From contig NZ_JAHBGE010000044.1 of NCBI RefSeq assembly GCF_018390635.1, positions 374,769-438,768 of the forward strand: a DNA stretch of 64,000 nucleotides, in the 5' to 3' direction. Under the pieces are notes generated by a model. That model saw only the letters and a program-made list of their open reading frames with translations, was not told where the DNA came from and searched no databases. Source of the stretch: Ancylobacter lacus (GTDB lineage: Bacteria; Pseudomonadota; Alphaproteobacteria; Rhizobiales; Xanthobacteraceae). A program made the position numbers and the translations under genes. Position 1 is the stretch's first letter, and the number at the start of each line of letters is the position of its first letter. Shown one piece after another: positions 53,550-62,526 of the stretch.

Positions 53550-54803
53550 ATGACCGAGATTGAGAGCGCTCCCCACATCGTCCGGGATGTCGTCTGCGGG
53601 TTTTGCGGCCTCGGCTGCGACGACCTGACGATCGAGACCGACGGCAGCGCCGTGCGGGCGCGGGATACCGTCTGCCCGGAGGCGGCGCGGCTGTTCCTGC
53701 GGCGCGCGGACGCCCGCGAGCCGCAGTGCAGTCAGTATGGTGAGGTGACCAGTGAGGCCGATGCGGTCGCGGCGGCGCGGGCGATTCTCGCCGCCGCCCG
53801 CGCCCCGCTCTTCGCCGGGCTCGGCGTCGACATCGACGGCGGCCGCGCGGTGCTGGAGCTTGCCGCCCGCTTCGGCGGGGTGCTCGACCACGCCGCTTCC
53901 GAGGGGCTGTTCCGCAACTATGCCGCGGTCCAGCGCACCGGCTGGCTCGCCACCACCCTCGCCGAGGTCCGCAACCGCTGCGACGTGCTGCTGGTGGTGG
54001 GGGAAGACCCCACCGCGAGCTTCGGCCGGCTGTTCGAGCGGCTGCTGCCGGCGTCCCCGCTCTTCGCCGGCTCCCGCAAGGTGATCTTCCTCGGCGAGGC
54101 GCCGGGCGAGAAGGCCCGTGCCCAGCTCGGCGGCGCCGAGACCGTGCACCTGCCGGCCGACGACCTCGTGGCGGCGCTGGAGGCGATCGTCGGGCTCGCC
54201 CGCGGCCGCACCCTGCCGGGCGGAACGGTCGGCGGCGTCGCGGCGGCGGACCTCGCGGCGGCGGCCGCCGCCCTCACCGGGGCGGCCTATGCCGTCGTCA
54301 CCTGGAACGGGGCGACGCTGGCGGACGGCGCGCTCATCGCCGAGCGCGCCACCGCGCTGGTCGACGCGCTGAACCTCACCACCCGCGCCGGTGTCTTCCC
54401 GCTCGGCGGCCGCGACAACATCATCGGGGTGAACCAGCTTCTGCTGTGGCGGCTCGGCTATCCCCTGCGCACCGCCATCCGCGGCCAGGTGTCGGAGCAC
54501 GACCCCGCGCTGTTCTCCACCGAGGCGGCGCTGAAGGATGCCGACGTGCTGGTGTGGGTCTCCGCCTTCCGGCCGGAGCCGCCGCCCGACTTCGCCGGCA
54601 AGGTCATCGCCTTCGCCCATCCGGAGACGCGCTTCGCGCGGCCGCCGGAGGTCTTCATTCCCGTGGGCACCCCCGGCATCGACCATGCCGGAACGGTGTA
54701 CCGCATGGATTCCATCGTGAGCCTGCCGCTCGGCGCCTTGCGCGTCGCGACGCTGCCCAGCGTCGCCGAGGCTGTGCGCCTTGTTGCAGGAGACGCGCCA
54801 TGA
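53550..54803 (+). CDS. fhcB: Formyltransferase/hydrolase complex subunit FhcB
   Basis: FhcB is the FmdB/FwdB-related subunit of the Fhc complex, which moves the formyl group from formyl-H4MPT to methylofuran and releases formate. The 417-residue protein begins with VVCGFCGLGCDDLTIE, a Cys-rich block like that in formylmethanofuran dehydrogenase B. It lacks the full molybdopterin-binding content, in agreement with loss of redox activity. Other visible blocks are LFAGLGVDIDGGRAVLELA, DVLLVVGEDPTASFGRL and AKRFARPPEV-type C-terminal sequence with GTPGIDHAG. The ATG at 53550 is used; the overlapping TTG at 53541 is possible. The stop overlaps the fhcA ATG. Confidence 0.92.
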   Translation: MTEIESAPHIVRDVVCGFCGLGCDDLTIETDGSAVRARDTVCPEAARLFLRRADAREPQCSQYGEVTSEADAVAAARAILAAARAPLFAGLGVDIDGGRAVLELAARFGGVLDHAASEGLFRNYAAVQRTGWLATTLAEVRNRCDVLLVVGEDPTASFGRLFERLLPASPLFAGSRKVIFLGEAPGEKARAQLGGAETVHLPADDLVAALEAIVGLARGRTLPGGTVGGVAAADLAAAAAALTGAAYAVVTWNGATLADGALIAERATALVDALNLTTRAGVFPLGGRDNIIGVNQLLLWRLGYPLRTAIRGQVSEHDPALFSTEAALKDADVLVWVSAFRPEPPPDFAGKVIAFAHPETRFARPPEVFIPVGTPGIDHAGTVYRMDSIVSLPLGALRVATLPSVAEAVRLVAGDAP

Positions 54804-56464
54804 GAGTTCGGCTGACCGGCGGGCGGGTGCTCGACCCGACCACGGGCGAGAACGGGGTGGCGACCGGCGCCACCCGCACCGTCGAGATCCATGACGGGCG
54901 GCTGGTGACCCCGACCGACCTGCCCGCCGAGGAATACGACCTCGGCGGCGACATCGTGCTGGCCGGCGGCATCGACCTGCACAGCCACATCGCCGGCGGC
55001 AAGATGAACCTCGCCCGCCTGCTGATGCAGGAGGACCGCCGGGCCTACCCCGAGCTGCCCGGCGCCTTCTGCGGCTGCGGCGGCGGGCGGGCCTCGCCCA
55101 GCGCCCACGCCACCGGCTGCCGCTATTCCGAGCTTGGCTACACCACCGTGTTCGAGCCGGCCATGGTGGGCGCCAATGCCCGTGGCGCCCATCTCGAGAT
55201 GGCGGACATCCCCAATCTCGACACCGGCGCCTATCTCGTGCTCGGCAATGACGACTATCTGCTGCGGCTGATGGCGGCGGGCGCGCAGCAGGAGCAGATC
55301 AACGCCTATGTCGGCTGGATGATCGAGGCCACCCAGGCCTTCGCCATCAAGATCGTCAATCCCGGCGGCATCAACGCCTTCAAGTTCAACGCCCGGCGGA
55401 TGAACCTCGACGAGGGCAATCCCCATTACGGCGTGACCCCGCGCACCGTGCTGCAGACGCTGATCCGGGCGGTGACCGAGCTCGGCCTGCCGCACCCGAT
55501 CCACCTGCACGGCTGCAATCTCGGCATTCCCGGCAATGACGAGACGACCCTCGCCACCATCCTCGCCGCCGAGGGGCGCCGGCTGCACCTGACGCATCTC
55601 CAGTTCCATTCCTACGGCACCGAGGGCGACCGCCGCTTCTCCTCCTCGGCCGCGCGCATCGCCGAGATGGTGAACGCCCACCCCAACATCTCGGTGGATG
55701 TGGGGCAGGTCATGTTCGGCCAGACCATCACCGCCTCGGCCGACTACATGTCGCAGTACCGCAACCGCGCCTTCGCCTCGCCGAAAAAGTCGATCGGCAT
55801 GGATATCGAGCTGGACGCCGCCTGCGGCGTGGTGCCGTTCGAATACCGCGACCGCAACTTCGTCAACGCGCTGCAATGGGCGATCGGGCTGGAGCTGTTC
55901 CTGCTGGTGGAGGACCCCTGGCGGATCTTCCTCACCACCGACCACCCCAATGGCGGCCCCTTCACCACCTATCCCCACCTGATGCGGCTGCTGATGGACC
56001 GGGATTTCCGCAACGCCCAGCTCGCCACCCTGCACAAGGCGGCGCGCAGCCACACCATCCTCGAAAGCATCACCCGCGAATACACGCTGGAGGAGATGGC
56101 GATCCTCACCCGCGCCGCCCCCGCCCGCATCCTCGGCCTCACCGACAAGGGCCACCTCGCCCCCGGCGGGGTCGGCGACGTCGTGGTGCACACCGAGGAT
56201 TCCGACCGGGAGAAGATGTTCTCCAGGGCCCGCTACGTCTTCAAGAACGGCCGGCTGGTGGTGAAGGACGGCGAGATCGTCGAGACCGTCGCCGGCACCA
56301 CCCATGTCGCCCGGCCGGAATTCGACCGCGGCATCGAAAAGGACATGGAGCGCTGGTTCGACGAGGCGGTGGGGCTGAAGGCGAAGCATTTCCGCATCGC
56401 CGACGGCGAGCTGCGCGGCGGCGCCGGGCCGACCATCCTGACATGCGAGGGGACGAGCCTGTGA
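54800..56464 (+). CDS. fhcA: Formyltransferase/hydrolase complex subunit FhcA
   Basis: FhcA is the amidohydrolase-like subunit of the Fhc complex and the likely formyl-methylofuran hydrolase. The 554-residue protein has the zinc motif GIDLHSHIAGGK, the FKFNARRMN region, HLHGCNLGIPG, LTHLQFHSYG and the TTDHPNGGPFTTYPHL aspartate-containing site typical of FmdA. The start overlaps the fhcB stop by four bases (ATGA). The gap to fhcD is 64 bases and looks noncoding. The metal-binding histidines and aspartate are all present. Confidence 0.94.
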   Translation: MRVRLTGGRVLDPTTGENGVATGATRTVEIHDGRLVTPTDLPAEEYDLGGDIVLAGGIDLHSHIAGGKMNLARLLMQEDRRAYPELPGAFCGCGGGRASPSAHATGCRYSELGYTTVFEPAMVGANARGAHLEMADIPNLDTGAYLVLGNDDYLLRLMAAGAQQEQINAYVGWMIEATQAFAIKIVNPGGINAFKFNARRMNLDEGNPHYGVTPRTVLQTLIRAVTELGLPHPIHLHGCNLGIPGNDETTLATILAAEGRRLHLTHLQFHSYGTEGDRRFSSSAARIAEMVNAHPNISVDVGQVMFGQTITASADYMSQYRNRAFASPKKSIGMDIELDAACGVVPFEYRDRNFVNALQWAIGLELFLLVEDPWRIFLTTDHPNGGPFTTYPHLMRLLMDRDFRNAQLATLHKAARSHTILESITREYTLEEMAILTRAAPARILGLTDKGHLAPGGVGDVVVHTEDSDREKMFSRARYVFKNGRLVVKDGEIVETVAGTTHVARPEFDRGIEKDMERWFDEAVGLKAKHFRIADGELRGGAGPTILTCEGTSL

Positions 56465-56528
56465 GCCCGCGCCCCGTTTTCCTCTCCCAGCCCGCGCCCC
56501 GCCACGGGGCCGCGACGGAATCCGCCCG

Positions 56529-57452
56529 ATGATCATCAACGGCGTCGACATCCGCGACAGCTTCGCCGAAGCCTTTCCCATGGTCGGCACCCGGCTGATC
56601 ATCACCGCCGACACGCCGGAATGGGCGCTGATCGCCGGCCGCACCACGACGGGCTTCGCCACCTCGGTCATCGGCTGCGGCTGCGAGGCCGCGGTGGAGC
56701 GCGTCGTTCCCGCCGAGGAAACGCCCGACGGGCGCCCCGGCGTTTCCATCCTCATCTTCGCGATGGATTTCGGCTCGCTGAAGAAGGTGGTGCCGCTGCG
56801 GCTCGGCCAGTGCGTGCTCACCTGCCCGACCACCGCCTGCTTCGCCGGCATCGAGACCGGCAAGCGGGTGCCGCTGGCCAAGACCATCCGCTATTTCGGC
56901 GACGGCCACCAGATTTCCAAGAAGATCGACAGCAAGCGCTTCTGGCGCGTGCCGGTGATGGAGGGCGAGTTCGTCTGCGACGAGGACACCGGCTCGGTGG
57001 AAGGCGTCGGCGGCGGCAATTTCCTCATTCTCGCCCGCTCCCGCGGCGAGGCGCTGGCGGCGGCCGAGGCAGCGGTGGCGGCGATGTCGCAGGTGGAGGG
57101 CAACATCCTGCCCTTCCCGGGCGGCGTGGTGCGCTCCGGCTCCAAGGTCGGCTCGAAGTACAAGGGCCTGTTCGCCTCCACCAACCACCATTACTGCCCC
57201 ACGCTCTACGGCACGGTGGACAGCGCGCTGACCCCCGAGGTCGGCTCGGTGATGGAGATCGTGATCGACGGGGTGAGCTTCGATGCGGTGGCGGCCTGCA
57301 CCCGCGCCGGCATCGAGGCGGTGTGCCGCATCGGCGCGGCGGGCGGGGTGATCGCCATCGACGCCGGCAATTACGGCGGCAATCTCGGCCCCTTCCACTT
57401 CAAGCTGCGCGAGATCATGGCGGGCTCCCCCCTCGTGACGGAGGCTCTGTGA
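56529..57452 (+). CDS. fhcD: Formylmethanofuran:H4MPT formyltransferase FhcD
   Basis: FhcD (Ftr homologue) transfers the formyl group between formyl-H4MPT and methylofuran. The 307-residue protein has the two-lobed Ftr pattern: INGVDIRDSFAEAFPMVGTRLIITA at the N-terminus, SVIGCGCEAAVERVVP, CPTTACFAGI, and the C-terminal IGAAGGVIAIDAGNYGGNLGP. Its stop overlaps the fhcC start as TGATG, so translation is coupled. All blocks needed for the tetrameric transferase are present. Confidence 0.95.
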   Translation: MIINGVDIRDSFAEAFPMVGTRLIITADTPEWALIAGRTTTGFATSVIGCGCEAAVERVVPAEETPDGRPGVSILIFAMDFGSLKKVVPLRLGQCVLTCPTTACFAGIETGKRVPLAKTIRYFGDGHQISKKIDSKRFWRVPVMEGEFVCDEDTGSVEGVGGGNFLILARSRGEALAAAEAAVAAMSQVEGNILPFPGGVVRSGSKVGSKYKGLFASTNHHYCPTLYGTVDSALTPEVGSVMEIVIDGVSFDAVAACTRAGIEAVCRIGAAGGVIAIDAGNYGGNLGPFHFKLREIMAGSPLVTEAL

Positions 57453-58249
57453 TGGCCGGACTTCACCTCAAGCCGCGGGCGCCGCTGGCGGCCCGGGCCG
57501 ACCTTTCCGGCGTGACGCCCGCCGCCCTCGCCACGCTGTCGCTGCGCGAGGCCGAGCAGCTCGCCGTGCCCTATGGCGGCGGCCGGGTGGCGCTGGCGGA
57601 GCTGTTCTTCGTCGAGGGCGGGCCGGACGGCGTGCTGCTGATCGAGATCGGCGACGAGCGGCTGGACCATGTCGGCGCCGGGCTGGCTTCGGGCGAGATC
57701 ATCGTCGACGGCGTGGTCGGCGCCTGGGCCGGGCTCGGCATGAGCGGCGGGGTGCTGCGCATCTCCGGCGCGGCCGGGGCCTATCTCGGCGCGGAGATGT
57801 CGGGCGGGCGCATCGAGCTGAACGGGGCGGCCGGCGACCATGCCGGCGCTGCCTCCTCCGGCTCGCGGCGCGGCATGTCGGGCGGTGTGCTCGCCATCCA
57901 CGGCTCCGCCGGCGCCCTGCTCGGCGAGCGCCAGCGCGGCGGGCTGATCGTGGTGGCGGGCGACGCCGGCGAGGGGCTGGCGACCGACATGATCGCCGGC
58001 ACCGTCGCGGTGGGCGGCAGCATCGGCCCGCGCCTCGGCCGCGGCATGAAGCGCGGCACGGTCTTCACCCATGCGGTGCCGGAACTGCCGGCGGGCTTCG
58101 CCGACACCGGCAGCCACGACCTCGTCGCCCTGCGGCTGATGAGCCGCCGGGTGCCCGAGCTGGGCGCCTTCATCGGCGCCGCCACCCACGCCCGCCGCCT
58201 CGTCGGCGACACGCTGATGGGCGGGCAGGGCGAGGTGCTGGTGGTGTGA
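57452..58249 (+). CDS. fhcC: Formyltransferase/hydrolase complex subunit FhcC
   Basis: FhcC is the FmdC-like subunit, with a C-terminal beta-helix like that of glutamate synthase, and holds the complex together. The 265-residue protein has repeated glycine motifs (GVLRISGAAGAYLGAEMSGG, GVLAIHGSAGALLGERQRGG, GLIVVAGDAGEGLATDMIAG) typical of the fold. It is the last gene of the fhcBADC operon. A bidirectional hairpin follows 42 bases after the stop. Methylofuran is bound to this complex as a prosthetic group in Methylorubrum, as known from published work; that is not visible here. Confidence 0.93.
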   Translation: MAGLHLKPRAPLAARADLSGVTPAALATLSLREAEQLAVPYGGGRVALAELFFVEGGPDGVLLIEIGDERLDHVGAGLASGEIIVDGVVGAWAGLGMSGGVLRISGAAGAYLGAEMSGGRIELNGAAGDHAGAASSGSRRGMSGGVLAIHGSAGALLGERQRGGLIVVAGDAGEGLATDMIAGTVAVGGSIGPRLGRGMKRGTVFTHAVPELPAGFADTGSHDLVALRLMSRRVPELGAFIGAATHARRLVGDTLMGGQGEVLVV

Positions 58250-58291
58250 CGGGCAACGGCGCGGCTGGGCCCCGCCCCGTCTTTGAGGAGA

Positions 58292-58314
58292 AAGGCCCGG
58301 CGCCGCCGGGCCTT
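58292..58314. terminator. Bidirectional terminator between fhcC and mgtE
   Basis: AAGGCCCGG (58292-58300) and CCGGGCCTT (58306-58314) form a perfect 9-bp hairpin with a 5-base loop between two convergent genes. It is preceded by GAGAA, so on the - strand it is followed by TCTC after TT. It is a weak-tailed but well-placed terminator for both genes. Confidence 0.7.
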
Positions 58315-58325
58315 CATGGCCGGGC

Positions 58326-59717
58326 CTACAGCAGCGTGCCGCCGAGGATGGCGAGCGCGACGCTGAAATAGATGACGAGGCCGGTGACGTCCACCAGCGT
58401 CGCCACGAAGGGCGCCGAGGCGCTGGCGGGGTCGAAGCCGAGCCGGCGCAGGATGAAGGGCAGCATCGAGCCGACAAACGAGCCGAAGGTGACGATGCCG
58501 ACCAGCGCCGCGCCGATGGTGCAGGCCACCAGCACCCAGTGCGGGCCGTAGTCGAAGATCCCGATCTGCTGCCACACCACCAGCCGCACCATGCCGAGCA
58601 GGCCGAGGATGCTGCCCAGCGCGAGGCCGGCGGGAATTTCCCGCAGCGCCACCCGCCACCAGTCGGACAGCTCCACCTCCCGCAGCGCCAGCGCGCGGAT
58701 GATGAGCGAGGTCGCCTGCGAACCTGAATTGCCGCCCGAGCTCATGATGAGCGGGATGAACAGCGTCAGCACGATCGCCTTCTCCAGCTCGTCCTCGAAG
58801 TGCTGCATGGCGCTGGCGGTCAGCATCTCGCCGATGAACAGCACGCACAGCCAGCCCGCCCGCTTCTTCAGCATGCTGAAGAAGCCGATCTCCATATAGG
58901 GTTCGTCCAGCGCCTCCATGCCGCCGAACTTCTGCACGTCCTCGGTGGTCTCCTCGATCATCACGTCGATCATGTCGTCGACGGTGACGATGCCGAGCAC
59001 ATGCCCGCTGGCGTCCACCACCGGCACGGCGAGCAGGTCGTATTTCGAGATGAGCCGCGCCACCTCCTCGCGGTCCATCAGCGGGTCGGCGGTGATCGGG
59101 TCGTGCGAGGGCGCGGCCCAGAGAATCGGCTGCTGCGGGTCGGCGATGATGAGGCGGCGCAGCGTCACCGCCTTCAGCAGGCGGTGGCTGACGGGATCGA
59201 GCACATAGATGGCGTAGATGGTCTCGCGGGTGCGCTCGATCGCGCGGATATGGGCGAGGGTGTCGCCCACCGTCCAGCTCGACGGCACGGTGACGAACTC
59301 GGTCGTCATCAGGCTGCCGGCGGTGTGCGGGGGGTAGGACAGCAGGCGCGAGAGCTCGGCCTGGGTCTCCGGCGGCAGCCGGGCGAACAGGTGGGAGCGC
59401 GCCGGCTCCTCCATCCAGCGGAACAGGTCGGCGGCGCGGTCGGCGGACATGGCGGCGACGAGGTGCACCGCCTCCTCGACCGGCAGTGCCTCGATGAGGT
59501 CGCTGGACAGCTCGAAGTCCGGCAGGTCGAGCACCTCGACCTGGCGCTCGTGCGGCAGGCTGGCGAGCACGGCGGAGGCGGTCTCCGGCTCCTGCTCGTC
59601 GAGGGCTTCGGCGATGTCGGCGGGGTGTTCCTCGGCCAGCTCGGCGGCAAGGGCGGCCGCGTCCACCGGCTCGTCGCGCTCGCGGAGGTTGTCCTCCGGG
59701 TCCCGGATCTCTTCCAT
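58326..59717 (-). CDS. mgtE: Magnesium transporter MgtE
   Basis: This 463-residue protein is MgtE, the Mg2+ channel. It has an N-terminal superhelical domain (about 1-130, HPADIAEALDEQEPETASAVL), a tandem CBS domain (about 130-255, EFVTVPSSWTVGDTLAHIR; VVDASGHVLGIVTVDDMIDVM) and a membrane domain with five helices (KRAGWLCVLFIGEMLTASAM onward). The conserved PLIMSSGGNSGSQ and FVATLVDVTGLVIYF pore regions are intact. The ATG at 59717 follows AAGGAGAG and gives a normal length; a longer frame upstream is noncoding. Its location inside the C1 locus may be accidental, although several enzymes there need Mg2+ and ATP. Confidence 0.93.
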   Translation of the reverse strand: MEEIRDPEDNLRERDEPVDAAALAAELAEEHPADIAEALDEQEPETASAVLASLPHERQVEVLDLPDFELSSDLIEALPVEEAVHLVAAMSADRAADLFRWMEEPARSHLFARLPPETQAELSRLLSYPPHTAGSLMTTEFVTVPSSWTVGDTLAHIRAIERTRETIYAIYVLDPVSHRLLKAVTLRRLIIADPQQPILWAAPSHDPITADPLMDREEVARLISKYDLLAVPVVDASGHVLGIVTVDDMIDVMIEETTEDVQKFGGMEALDEPYMEIGFFSMLKKRAGWLCVLFIGEMLTASAMQHFEDELEKAIVLTLFIPLIMSSGGNSGSQATSLIIRALALREVELSDWWRVALREIPAGLALGSILGLLGMVRLVVWQQIGIFDYGPHWVLVACTIGAALVGIVTFGSFVGSMLPFILRRLGFDPASASAPFVATLVDVTGLVIYFSVALAILGGTLL

Positions 59718-59997
59718 CTCGGCTCTCCTTCCGTCCCGCCCGTGGCGGCGGGAGGCGGCGAGCCGAGGCCTCAGGTCTGCCCTGACACCCGGAGCGCTGC
59801 GCCCGCGGCCTGCGGCCGGGACAATCGACTGGTACTGTCGCTGGACATCGGGGTTGGGGGGCTTTTCGGTCTGGGGAAACGGTGGCCTCCCGCCGGGAGG
59901 CCGTGCCGTCATGCGCGTTCACTGAACCCGGGCGGCGGTGCTGTCAAGCCGAGGTTGTGTCACGTGTGGCGGCGCGGCGTCTCGCGCGGGGCGGGTA
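59718..59997 (-). promoter_or_regulatory. Long mgtE leader region with TTGACA element
   Basis: This 280-base gap between the mgtE start and the end of the next - strand gene contains a TTGACA on the - strand (about 59942-59947) and several GC-rich inverted repeats, including GGCCTCC/GGAGGCC near 59893-59911. The length suits a structured leader. I do not recognise a ykoK (M-box) magnesium riboswitch by sequence, so its presence is open. No open frame with family similarity is seen. Confidence 0.35.
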
Positions 59998-61059
59998 TCA
60001 CGGTGCGGAAGCCGCCGGCGTGCCGAGCGCGCGCCGCACCAGCGGCGCCACCCGGGTGCCGAACAGCTCGATCGAGCGCAGCGCCTCGCGGTGCGGCACC
60101 GGGCCGAGGCTCGACTGCAGCATGAAGCGGTCGTGGCGGAAGAAGCCGTGCTGGGCCACGATCTTCTCGGCGACCTGTTCCGGGGTGCCGAGCAGCAGGT
60201 GGCCCTCCGGCCCGGTGCCGGCGTCGAACTGGGCGCGGCTCAGCGGCGGCCAGCCGCGCTCGCGGCCGATCCGGCCCATCACCTCGGCATAGGCGGGGAA
60301 CAGCGCGTCGGCCGCCTCCCGCGCCGATTCGCCGACGAAGCCGTGGCTGTTGATGGAGAGCTTCAGCCGCGCCGGGTCCTGCCCCGCCCGGCGCCCGGCC
60401 TCGCGGTACAGCTCCGCCAGCCCGGCGAAGCGGCGGGGCTGGCCGCCGATGATGGCGATGGCGAGCGGCAGGCCGAGCGCCCCCGCCCGCGCCACCGACT
60501 GCGGCGTGCCGCCGACCGCGATCCACACCGGCAGCTCGCGCTCCGGCTGCGGGTAGACCATGACGTTATCGAGCCCGGCGCGGTGGCGGCCCTGCCAGCT
60601 CACCGGCGCCTGGGCAAGCCCGGCCGCGCGCAGCTTCAGCAGCAGCTCCAGCTTCTCGGAGAAGAGCTCGTCATAGTCGTTGAGGTCGTAGCCGAACAGC
60701 GGGAAGGATTCGATGAAGGAGCCGCGCCCCACCATGATCTCGGCGCGCCCGCCGGAGAGGAGGTCCAGCGTGGTGAACTCCTGGAAAACCCGCACCGGGT
60801 CGTCGGAGGAGAGCACCGTCACCGCGCTGGTGAGGTGGATGGAACGGGTGCGGGAGGCGGCGGCGGCCAGCACGACGGCGGGGGTGGAGAGGGCGTAGTC
60901 GGCGCGGTGATGCTCGCCGAGGCCGAACACGTCGAGCCCGACCTGGTCGGCCAGCTCGATTTCCTCCATCAGGTTCGCCAGCCGCTTCGAGGGCAGCATG
61001 GCCCGCCCGGTGGCGGGATCGGTGCCGATATCGGCGAAGGTGTAGACGCCCAGTTCCAT
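59998..61059 (-). CDS. LLM-class flavin-dependent oxidoreductase
   Basis: This 353-residue protein belongs to the luciferase-like monooxygenase superfamily, closest to the Atu2307/SP_0267-type group. Visible features are [11 protein letters not shown] near the start, [55 protein letters not shown] (the flavin-binding TIM-barrel core) and [25 protein letters not shown]. Its substrate is unknown. It lies between mgtE and mfnB without a clear link to C1 metabolism. Archaeal LLM-type proteins use F420, but F420 versus FMN cannot be decided here. Confidence 0.8.
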   Translation of the reverse strand: MELGVYTFADIGTDPATGRAMLPSKRLANLMEEIELADQVGLDVFGLGEHHRADYALSTPAVVLAAAASRTRSIHLTSAVTVLSSDDPVRVFQEFTTLDLLSGGRAEIMVGRGSFIESFPLFGYDLNDYDELFSEKLELLLKLRAAGLAQAPVSWQGRHRAGLDNVMVYPQPERELPVWIAVGGTPQSVARAGALGLPLAIAIIGGQPRRFAGLAELYREAGRRAGQDPARLKLSINSHGFVGESAREAADALFPAYAEVMGRIGRERGWPPLSRAQFDAGTGPEGHLLLGTPEQVAEKIVAQHGFFRHDRFMLQSSLGPVPHREALRSIELFGTRVAPLVRRALGTPAASAP

Positions 61060-61246
61060 GGAAGCCTCCCAGGGTGCGGCGGACGGGTGCGCGGACGGGT
61101 GCGCGCCCGGGCGCCGTTGCCGCCTGATCTAGGCGGTCCCGCCGCCCGCGCAAAGCCGGCGCCGTCGGCATCGCCGCGCGGCAACCCCTGCGCTTTTGCA
61201 AGGGGAGGGGGCGGGGAGGGGCGGGAGGAGGCCGGCGGGCCGGGGC

Positions 61247-61963
61247 CTAATCCCGTGCCTCGCCCTCCGGGGTGGTGGCGAGGCGGGTGCGCACCTGCAG
61301 CAGCCGGGCGGGGTCCAGAGCCCCGGTGCGCCCGCCGCGGCACAGCGCGCCGCGAAAGCCGAGATAGTCCGCCCCGATCGCCGCCAGCGGGGCGATGTCG
61401 TCGACCTGCAGCGAGCCGGCGAGGCCGGTGAGCAGGCCGTGGCGGCGGGCCTCGCCGACGAACTGCGACAGGGTCAGCGCGTCAAGATGCAGCGTCAGCC
61501 GGCCGAGCCGCTTGTCGGCGGTGTCCAGCATCACCCCGGCGAAGCCGCAGCGGCCGAGCAGGGGGATCAGCCCGAAATCCGGCGACTGGTCGGCGAACAG
61601 CACCGCGACCAGCCGGGTGGTCGCGGCGAGCGGGGCCAGCGCGTCGATGCAGTCGGCGGCGCGGGGCGAGTCGAAGATGCCGACCTTCACCATCGGCACG
61701 CCGGTGCGGGCGATGCCGGTGGCGGCCTCCCGCAGGATGGCGGGCACCATGGGCTGGTCGCCGGCGGTGGCGCTCAGCATCGGCCGGGTGTCGCCCCAGG
61801 CCGACCACAGCGTCACCGCGGCGGTGAGCGCGTCCGCTCCCCACGCGCCGAGCGCACCGAAGGCGGGCTGCTTGAGGTCGACGATGTCGGCGCCGCCGAG
61901 CCGGGCGACCTCCATCTCGGCGAGGTCGGCGACGCTCGCCAGCAGGCGGTTGCGCGCGCTCAC
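61247..61963 (-). CDS. mfnB: (5-formylfuran-3-yl)methyl phosphate synthase MfnB
   Basis: MfnB makes the furan ring precursor of methanofuran/methylofuran from two glyceraldehyde-3-phosphate molecules. This 238-residue protein (DUF556) has the hallmark DIVDLKQPAFGALGA with catalytic K31, VPMVKVGIFD, MLDTADKRLGRLTLHLD, and GLAGSLQVDDIAPLAAIGADYLGFRGALC. It starts with GTG overlapping the DUF447 stop (GTGA). Longer frames upstream are excluded. Together with the MfnF- and MfnD-like genes it shows that the organism makes its own furan cofactor. Confidence 0.9.
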   Translation of the reverse strand: MSARNRLLASVADLAEMEVARLGGADIVDLKQPAFGALGAWGADALTAAVTLWSAWGDTRPMLSATAGDQPMVPAILREAATGIARTGVPMVKVGIFDSPRAADCIDALAPLAATTRLVAVLFADQSPDFGLIPLLGRCGFAGVMLDTADKRLGRLTLHLDALTLSQFVGEARRHGLLTGLAGSLQVDDIAPLAAIGADYLGFRGALCRGGRTGALDPARLLQVRTRLATTPEGEARD

Positions 61964-62526
61964 GAGGCCCGCCTCCGGCGATGCTCGGCCACCGCTTCCT
62001 TCAGCCAGTGCCAGGCCTCCCATTCTTCCTCGCCGGCGGTCTTCTCGATCGCGATGGCGAGATAGGCCATCTCGCGGTCGATCTTCTCGTCCGGCAGCAG
62101 GGACAGCCGGCTCACCAGCACGGCGCCTTCCAGCACCGCGGCGCGGGCGCGGTTCAGCCCCTTGAACGGGGCGTGGTTGGCGCTGGCGACCACGCGGCAG
62201 AAGAACTTCGCCCGCTGGCCGTCGTCCTCGTGGCGCTCCACCACCACCTCGTCATGGGCGAGGGCGGCGCCGAGCCGCGGGCAGTCGATCTCGCGGGCCG
62301 GGGCGAGGGCGAAATCGGTCCAGCGCCGGGTGACGCAGCCGGCGAACATCCGGGCATCGTCGGTGAAATTCACCGCCGCCACCCCGGTGGCGGCCAGATT
62401 GTCCAGCGTGCGCGAGGGGCGGAAGGGCTGCAGGAGATAGCCGCCCTCGATCACCGTCGCCCCCATGGGCGCGATGTGGGAGTCCCCCGCCGCCGAGCGG
62501 GTGGTGACGATGGTCTCGCGGATCAC
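61960..62526 (-). CDS. DUF447 family protein of C1 clusters
   Basis: This 188-residue protein matches DUF447, a split-barrel flavin-binding-like family found mainly in methanogens and in methylotrophs with H4MPT. Conserved parts are IVTTRSAAGDSHIAPMGATV, RTLDNLAATGVAAVNFTDDAR and RVVASANHAPFKGLNRARAAVLEG. The function is unknown, but its occurrence follows methanopterin/methanofuran, so it is probably a cofactor-synthesis or cofactor-repair enzyme. It starts with GTG overlapping the stop of the DHPS-like gene and overlaps mfnB, so the three genes form a tight operon. Confidence 0.82.
   Translation of the reverse strand: MIRETIVTTRSAAGDSHIAPMGATVIEGGYLLQPFRPSRTLDNLAATGVAAVNFTDDARMFAGCVTRRWTDFALAPAREIDCPRLGAALAHDEVVVERHEDDGQRAKFFCRVVASANHAPFKGLNRARAAVLEGAVLVSRLSLLPDEKIDREMAYLAIAIEKTAGEEEWEAWHWLKEAVAEHRRRRAS

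Noticed and set aside
61185-61205. Terminator after mfnB (CCCCTGC with bulged GCAAGGGG)
   Set aside because: The stem has a bulge and only TT follows on the - strand; it is too weak to call.
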